NCBI GenBank assembly: GCA_003537755.1
Contig: DPQS01000008.1
Span: 11,704-67,787 of the forward strand
Source of the DNA: Clostridiales bacterium
GTDB lineage: Bacteria > Bacillota > Clostridia > Christensenellales > CAG-314
Direction: 5' to 3'
Length of the DNA: 56,084 nucleotides
The notes beneath the pieces were generated by a model. It was not told where the DNA came from, did not search any database, and worked only from the letters and a program-made list of their open reading frames with translations. Of this stretch, positions 51,614 through 56,084 are shown piece by piece. The position numbers and the translations under genes are program-made. Each line of letters begins with the position of its first letter. Within the stretch, counting starts at the first letter, position 1.

Positions 51614-52735
51614 ATGTCGTATGTAATTTATCCCAAAACAAAGCATGTGGCAAAAATCAAGGAATTGTCTGTGCTTCTCGGAAGCAAGGCGTACAGCCCG
51701 ACGACAAAATACAACGTCGGCGGCAGCGACCTCGGCATACCGTGCTACGACGACAAGCGCGGCAAAATGTACTTCTGGTTCGGCGACACTTTCCGTGAGG
51801 AAAACCTGATCGGCAGTGACTGGCGCAGCAACACCGTGGGCATCTCGCAATGCAAGGATTTGTCCGAGGGCATTGTGTGGGACGAGTTTTTGTGCGACGA
51901 CGACGGCAAAGCGGTGGAAGTTACCAATTCCAAAAAGACGGAAAACGACCTTTGCGAGGAAGTGACAAACATCCCGACCGGCGCAATCTGTGTAGGCGGC
52001 GTGCATTACATGTTTTACATGTCCATTGCCAAGTGGCTTCCCGGCATCGGCTGGATTGTCAACTACAATGGCGTAATGAAGTCCGTTGACGGCAAGCACT
52101 TTACGCGGTGCAAAGAAATGTACTTTACCTGCGCCAACAAGGAAGTTGCGACAAGGCTTCTCGGGATAAGCGACGACGACTACGAGGCGCATTTGCATCC
52201 CGGCTTCGCGCAGGTTTTTCCCATTCTTGCCAATGACGGCTACGTGTATCTGTTCGGACTTGAGGCAGGAAGACACGGCGGCGTCAAGCTGGCACGCGTA
52301 AAGCCGGGCGACATCGAGGATATGAGCAGGTACGAATATTTTTTGAAGGACGGCAGTTATCTGCGCGGCGACGAAGGGCGCGTTCGCTCGGCAAACGAGG
52401 ACTGCGAAATAGTGCCGCCCGACGTAGGAGAAATTTCCGTATGCTACAGCCGCTATCTCGGCAAATACGTAATGACCTACCTGTCCGACAAACCTTGTTC
52501 GAGGGAAACGCCCGGCATCGTCATGCGCGTAAGCGACAATCTGACAGAGTGGAGCGAAGCGGAATTAGTGCTTAGCTATTACGACTACTACAAGTTGTAC
52601 GGCGGCTTTATGCACGAAAGACTTGCCTCCGACGACGGTAAAAAAATGTACATGTTGTTGTCGCAGTGGACTTCGCCGCGCAAGCGCGACCACGGCTACA
52701 ACGTAAAACTAATGGAGATTACACTTAAAAAATGA
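51614..52735 (+). CDS. DUF4185 (GH183-type) protein, cytosolic paralogue B
   Basis: 373 residues; the ATG follows CAGGAGAGC. There is no signal peptide. The signature NVGGSDLGIPCYDDKRGKMY, then FWFGDTFREE and WRSNTVG appears near residues 34-78, and LYGGFMHERLASDDGKKMYM near the C-terminus. Sequence is closer to the lipoprotein copy than to paralogue A in the FGDTF-to-WRSN segment. It is the first gene of the operator-controlled unit and overlaps the LacI gene by 4 bases. Confidence 0.83.
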   Translation: MSYVIYPKTKHVAKIKELSVLLGSKAYSPTTKYNVGGSDLGIPCYDDKRGKMYFWFGDTFREENLIGSDWRSNTVGISQCKDLSEGIVWDEFLCDDDGKAVEVTNSKKTENDLCEEVTNIPTGAICVGGVHYMFYMSIAKWLPGIGWIVNYNGVMKSVDGKHFTRCKEMYFTCANKEVATRLLGISDDDYEAHLHPGFAQVFPILANDGYVYLFGLEAGRHGGVKLARVKPGDIEDMSRYEYFLKDGSYLRGDEGRVRSANEDCEIVPPDVGEISVCYSRYLGKYVMTYLSDKPCSRETPGIVMRVSDNLTEWSEAELVLSYYDYYKLYGGFMHERLASDDGKKMYMLLSQWTSPRKRDHGYNVKLMEITLKK

Positions 52736-53727
52736 CAATTGACGAAATTGCACGTATGACGGGCTATTCGCGGGCGACGGTGGCAAGGGCACTGTCGGGC
52801 AAGGGCTATTGCGGCAAAGACAAAAAGGAACAAATTCTGCGCGTTGCAAAGGAGGGCGGCTACCGCCCCAATTACTCTGCGCGGTGTCTGAGAGAAGACA
52901 AAACAAACAGAATACTGGTGTGCTTGCCCAACTTCAACAACTCTTTCTACTTCGACCTTGTCAGCGGACTTACGGAAAAGTTTGCCGAAAGCGGTTACTG
53001 CGTGATGCTGTTTGACAGCGGCGGCGATTCGCAAAAGGAACTTGAAAGCATAAACATGCTCAACCAGAAATATTGCGACGGACTGGTGTTTGTTTCGTTG
53101 GACTTCAACGACGACAACATCGCGGCGGTGCGTGCTTCGGGGCGACCTGTGGTGCTGACAAACCGTTACCTGGGACTGCGCGACGACGACAATTTCGACT
53201 ACGTGTACCTTGACCACGAAAAGGCAATGTACAAGGCAACGACCCACCTTATCGATTGCGGTTGCAAACGCATTGCGCTGTTTGTAGGTAACGACGAACA
53301 ACAGACCTCGCGTGAACGTACTCAGGGTTACTACGCCGCGCTTAACGAACGCGGAATTGCCGTTGACAAAAGCCTTGTCATTGACGCGGGTTTTAAGGAG
53401 GACGTTGCGGCGACGAAGTTTGCCGAACTGGCAGGCGGCGGCGCGGATTTTGACGGCGTAATTGCTGCAAGCGACCTTATGGGTATGGGTATTTACCGGG
53501 CGGCAAAAAGTTGCAATCTGCAGATAGGGCGCGACTTCAAAATGGTGTCGTTTGACAACACCGATTTTACGACAATTGCCACGCCGGGTATTACGTCCAT
53601 CGACATGCGACAAAGGGAAATAGGTGCCAATGCCGCAATGCTGCTTACCGAGCGTATTCGCGGACGTAAGCAAAGCAAAACGGTAGTACTTGAACCGCGC
53701 GTAATCGTGCGCGATTCGTCAAGATAG
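52732..53727 (+). CDS. LacI-family transcriptional regulator of the D-arabinan-type locus
   Basis: 331 residues. The N-terminal HTH and hinge are clear (TIDEIARMTGYSRATVARAL, then GYRPNYSARCLREDK), followed by the periplasmic-binding-like effector domain (NRILVCLPNFNN onward, with DGVIAASDLMGMGIYRAAK near 243-262 and PGITSIDMRQREIG near 285-299). In LacI-type proteins a sugar or sugar phosphate relieves repression; here D-arabinose or D-arabinose 5-phosphate would make sense but is untested. It is translationally coupled to a GH183 gene and precedes the isomerase and kinase genes. The palindrome at 51570-51586 is its likely operator. Confidence 0.92.
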   Translation: MTIDEIARMTGYSRATVARALSGKGYCGKDKKEQILRVAKEGGYRPNYSARCLREDKTNRILVCLPNFNNSFYFDLVSGLTEKFAESGYCVMLFDSGGDSQKELESINMLNQKYCDGLVFVSLDFNDDNIAAVRASGRPVVLTNRYLGLRDDDNFDYVYLDHEKAMYKATTHLIDCGCKRIALFVGNDEQQTSRERTQGYYAALNERGIAVDKSLVIDAGFKEDVAATKFAELAGGGADFDGVIAASDLMGMGIYRAAKSCNLQIGRDFKMVSFDNTDFTTIATPGITSIDMRQREIGANAAMLLTERIRGRKQSKTVVLEPRVIVRDSSR

Positions 53728-53774
53728 GACAAACAATCGGCTGAAATTTTACGGTTTTGAAAAGGACTGAAATT

Positions 53775-54365
53775 ATGTACAAAGATTTACTTACGGAATT
53801 TATGACGGCGGAGAAAAACGCCGTAGACGAACTTATACGACAGACGGGAAAGCAGTACGACAAAGTAATCGACGCGCTTCTCGGGTGCCGCGGCAAAGTG
53901 GTGTTTTTCGGCATAGGCAAAAGCGGACACATCGGCGCGAAACTTGCCGCAACCTTTGCCAGCACCGGCACGCCTGCTATGTTTGTACATGCGGCGGAAG
54001 CGCGCCACGGCGACTTCGGCATGATCGAGCAGCGTGACGTTGTAATTTTGCTTTCCCACAGCGGGACGACAAGTGAAACGACGTCTGCGGTAGCCTCGCT
54101 TAAAAACATCGGTTGCAAGACCATTGCCTTTTGCAAGAGTGCCGACAGCCTGCTTGCCAGGGAGTGCGACCTTGCAATCAACTACCCATTTGACAAGGAA
54201 GCCGACCGCATGGGCGTAGCACCCAGCAGCAGTACCACGGTACAACTGGTGCTTGGCGACGCGATCGGGCTTACGCTGTCCGCGCTCAAGGGCTTTACAC
54301 GAGAAGATTTTCACAAGTTTCACCCGGGCGGCGCACTGGGCAAAATGCTGGAGGAACACAAATGA
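53775..54365 (+). CDS. SIS-domain D-arabinose-5-phosphate isomerase-type protein without CBS domains
   Basis: 196 residues from the ATG after AAAGGACTG; an in-frame TTG 18 bases upstream is less likely. The match to the KdsD/GutQ/KpsF family runs the full length of the SIS domain: FFGIGKSGHIGAKLAATFAS near 43-62, FVHAAEARHGDFGMI near 76-90, LLSHSGTTSETT, GVAPSSSTTVQLVLGDAIGL near 148-167, and FHKFHPGGALGKML at the C-terminus. E. coli KdsD has two CBS domains after this point; they are absent here. The family interconverts D-arabinose 5-phosphate and D-ribulose 5-phosphate. In Gram-negatives this feeds Kdo, which a Gram-positive does not need. The GH183/GH172 and kinase context suggests a catabolic role. 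Confidence 0.88.
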   Translation: MYKDLLTEFMTAEKNAVDELIRQTGKQYDKVIDALLGCRGKVVFFGIGKSGHIGAKLAATFASTGTPAMFVHAAEARHGDFGMIEQRDVVILLSHSGTTSETTSAVASLKNIGCKTIAFCKSADSLLARECDLAINYPFDKEADRMGVAPSSSTTVQLVLGDAIGLTLSALKGFTREDFHKFHPGGALGKMLEEHK

Positions 54366-55276
54366 GCGTACTTGTAGTAGGCAGTTTTGTAACAGACCTT
54401 GTCGCGCTGTGCGAACGCGCACCCGAGGCAGGCGAAACATTGCACGGCAAAGAGTTTAATATCTACCTCGGTGGCAAAGGCGCAAATCAGGCTGTTGCGG
54501 CAAAGCGCATGGGCGCAGACGTGACGATGGTAGGGTGTGTAGGTAACGACATTTTCGGTGACGACTTTGTAAAGACATTTACCGAAGAAGGTTTTGACAC
54601 GCAGTACATCAAACGCACGAGCAACGCTCGTACGGGTTGCAGCCTTGTTACCCTTGAAACCAACGGACAAAACCGCATCTGTATGACACCGGGAGCAAAT
54701 CTCGAGTTTACGACCGACGACCTGTATGCGCTGGAAAGCCTTGTAGAAAAGGCAAACATAGTGGTGACTCAATGCGAAATGCGTCCCGAGATAGTTGACG
54801 AACTGGCAAAACTTTGCACAAAACACAACAAAAAATTTGTGCTGAATCCTGCCCCTGCCCGCACGTTCAAGGGCGAAACGCTTGCGGCGTGCTACGTAAT
54901 ATCGCCCAACGAAACGGAACTGGGGGTAATAGTGGGTCGCACGCTTAACACCGACGAAGAGTTTGTGTCCGCAGCAAAGGAACTGCTTACAAAGGGCGTA
55001 AAGAACGTAATAGTTACGCTTGGCAGCCGCGGAAGCCTGCTCGTAAACGCAGATACTACGCAGATTGTGCCTGCCATGAAAGTGAAAGCGGTGGACACGG
55101 TAGGCGCAGGCGACTCGTTTACCGGCTCGCTTGCGGCGTTCCTTGACGAAGGAAAGGATGTGTTGTCGGCGATGAAACTTAGTACGATTGTGGGCGGCTT
55201 GCAGGTACAGAAGCACGGTGCGATTCCGTCCATGCCCTACCGCGCGGAAGTGGACAAAGTGGCAAACGGCAAGTAA
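54362..55276 (+). CDS. Ribokinase-like PfkB-family sugar kinase, probable D-arabinose kinase
   Basis: 304 residues overlapping the isomerase gene by 4 bases (ATGA). Ribokinase signatures: GKEFNIYLGGKGANQAVAAK near residues 29-48, GCVGNDIFGDDFVKTF near 58-73, NPAPARTF near 161, ISPNETEL, and AVDTVGAGDSFTGSLAAFLD near 243-262 containing the catalytic Asp of GAGD. Close family members phosphorylate ribose at O5; some ribokinases are reported to accept D-arabinose. Phosphorylating D-arabinose at O5 would give the substrate of the coupled isomerase. A terminator follows, so this is the last gene of the locus. A plain ribokinase role cannot be excluded. Confidence 0.88.
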   Translation: MSVLVVGSFVTDLVALCERAPEAGETLHGKEFNIYLGGKGANQAVAAKRMGADVTMVGCVGNDIFGDDFVKTFTEEGFDTQYIKRTSNARTGCSLVTLETNGQNRICMTPGANLEFTTDDLYALESLVEKANIVVTQCEMRPEIVDELAKLCTKHNKKFVLNPAPARTFKGETLAACYVISPNETELGVIVGRTLNTDEEFVSAAKELLTKGVKNVIVTLGSRGSLLVNADTTQIVPAMKVKAVDTVGAGDSFTGSLAAFLDEGKDVLSAMKLSTIVGGLQVQKHGAIPSMPYRAEVDKVANGK

Positions 55277-55416
55277 CATGTTGCCTTGCTCGGTAACGAA
55301 AAAATTGATACGTATACGAAAATCCTTTACAAATTGTTGATTGTTTTCTTGAAATCGTGCAAATTGTGTGTGGCTTTCCTGAAGTAATAAAAAACGAATA
55401 AAAAGAATAAATACGA

Positions 55417-55455
55417 AAAGCGACGATTTTACACTGCGTAAAGTCGTCGCTTTTT
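55417..55455 (+). terminator. Terminator closing the D-arabinan-type locus
   Basis: AAAAGCGACGATTTT and AAAGTCGTCGCTTTTT form a long stem around ACACTGCGT; the A and T flanks make it bidirectional. An ATACGTAT copy lies upstream at 55308-55315. Confidence 0.9.
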
Positions 55456-55518
55456 GGAATTAAATAAAAAAATACGCGGCATCATTGCTGCGTATTAGTT
55501 GTTGCGACGTAATCGAAC

Positions 55519-55550
55519 GCCGCCGAAAATGGTGACTCATAGGGGACTCG
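55519..55550. repeat. Direct repeat copy 1: duplicated tRNA-Glu 3' end
   Basis: 32 bases identical to 55700-55731, which contains the 3' end (acceptor, CCA and part of the T arm) of the intact tRNA-Glu plus 11 flanking bases. Matching stops on both sides. Such duplications are typical of integration at tRNA genes. The 149 bases between the copies hold no credible gene. Confidence 0.85.
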
Positions 55551-55699
55551 TCCCAAGCGAGGCGCAGGGTAAGCGTAGTGCAACGGAGCGCTACGTTATT
55601 TCGTACTCTCCTATTAGGAAAGACAAGGCGGCAAGGCATTTGGAAAAAACAAAAAACGTAGCCTCTGCGCTACGAGTTTTGTTTTCGACTACAGCCGTA

Positions 55700-55731
55700 G
55701 CCGCCGAAAATGGTGACTCATAGGGGACTCG
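55700..55731. repeat. Direct repeat copy 2: overlaps the intact tRNA-Glu 3' end
   Basis: Second copy of the 32-base repeat; the tRNA gene ends at 55711 on the minus strand, so 11 bases of repeat lie beyond it. Confidence 0.85.
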
Positions 55732-55786
55732 AACCCCTGTTCTCGCCGTGAGAGGGCGATGTCCTAGGCCGCTAGACTAATGAGCC
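55711..55786 (-). tRNA. tRNA-Glu (anticodon CTC), CCA encoded
   Basis: Minus strand. The acceptor GGCTCAT pairs with ATGAGTC (one G-T pair), followed by A and CCA. The anticodon stem TCGCC/GGCGA encloses the loop CTCTCAC, giving anticodon CTC. The T arm contains GTTCGAG. It decodes GAG codons. Confidence 0.95.
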
Positions 55787-55912
55787 GCATTTGTAATAAG
55801 TTGTCAGCAGGCAATGCCGTAACAACTTGCCGTATTATATTACCACAACGACAAGGCAAAAGTCAACGTTTTTGCGGTAAAATTTTGCGAGCAGGCTACT
55901 TTGCATAACTTA

Positions 55913-55941
55913 TTGCAGCGTTCGTTTCTTTGTGTTATAAT
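55913..55941 (+). promoter_or_regulatory. Promoter reading toward the right edge
   Basis: TTGCAG, 17 bases, TATAAT. Its gene lies beyond the window. Confidence 0.7.
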
Positions 55942-56084
55942 TGCAATAGTACATTTGCGAAGGAAAACAAAATCAAAAAGTTGCCATTGAAAGTCCCGGA
56001 TTATGAGGGCTGGAACAAGCTGTAACAGAATAGAGCAAACCGTTGACGTACAGTGAGCGTCGTTTAACGCATAATTAGCCGCCG
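55942..56084 (+). other. Leader region at the right edge, no complete gene
   Basis: After the promoter, GAAGGAAAAC precedes a short frame ending in LPLKVPDYEGWNKL and TAA, but it has no ATG, GTG or TTG at a suitable distance from that site. It could be a leader peptide, a decayed gene or an RNA leader; the window ends before this can be told. Confidence 0.3.

Noticed and set aside
55499..55723. 74-codon open frame between the tRNA-Glu repeats
   Set aside because: It runs into the tRNA gene, starts with TTG without ribosome site, and has no protein-like composition.

Overview
The window reads as a chromosomal segment of an anaerobic, gut-type Gram-positive bacterium (Bacillota, Clostridia-like). 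Clues: many lipoproteins with short lipobox signal peptides, sugar ABC importers with no dedicated ATPase, strong AAGGAGG-type ribosome sites, class A RNase P RNA, no outer-membrane genes, and surface proteins with Cys-x2-Cys repeats. The species is not identifiable from the sequence alone. Almost all genes lie on the + strand.

Layout. (1) 1-2350: a repeat-rich, possibly propeller-like protein and a coiled-coil protein, joined by a 21-codon micro-ORF that overlaps both. (2) 2419-4454: a two-gene membrane-protein operon. (3) 4716-6117: tRNA-Pro(GGG), a decayed AbiEi-like antitoxin remnant and a DUF624/YesL-like membrane protein. (4) 6280-31328: a large glycan locus. A PocR/AraC regulator diverges from GH20, GH112 phosphorylase, an ABC importer, a GH123-like lipoprotein and two giant modular lipoproteins. 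A second unit follows, with a GH38 alpha-mannosidase, a DUF6259-like protein and a GH78-like protein. Together they suggest use of HexNAc/galactose/mannose-rich host glycans. (5) about 31360-34724: a lower-GC islet with a WYL regulator, a DUF2971 protein, a membrane-anchored unknown and a broken TfoX-like gene. (6) 34891-41889: housekeeping and small genes (SIMPL, DUF1858, a flavin split-barrel, rnpB, two EamA transporters, YhhN), a structured repeat and a 34-bp perfect palindrome at a promoter. (7) 41992-55455: a second saccharide locus, described below. (8) 55519-56084: tRNA-Glu(CTC) with a nearby duplicate of its 3' end, and a promoter reading off the right edge.

The most interesting system is region 7. 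Three DUF4185 (GH183) proteins and one DUF2961 (GH172) protein surround an ABC importer and a cell-surface binding protein. A LacI regulator, a CBS-less arabinose-5-phosphate-isomerase-type SIS protein and a ribokinase-like kinase follow. Read as a pathway: D-arabinofuranose polymer is cut outside, oligosaccharides are imported and trimmed to D-arabinose, which is phosphorylated to D-arabinose 5-phosphate and isomerised to D-ribulose 5-phosphate. This is inference from family membership; the substrate is untested.
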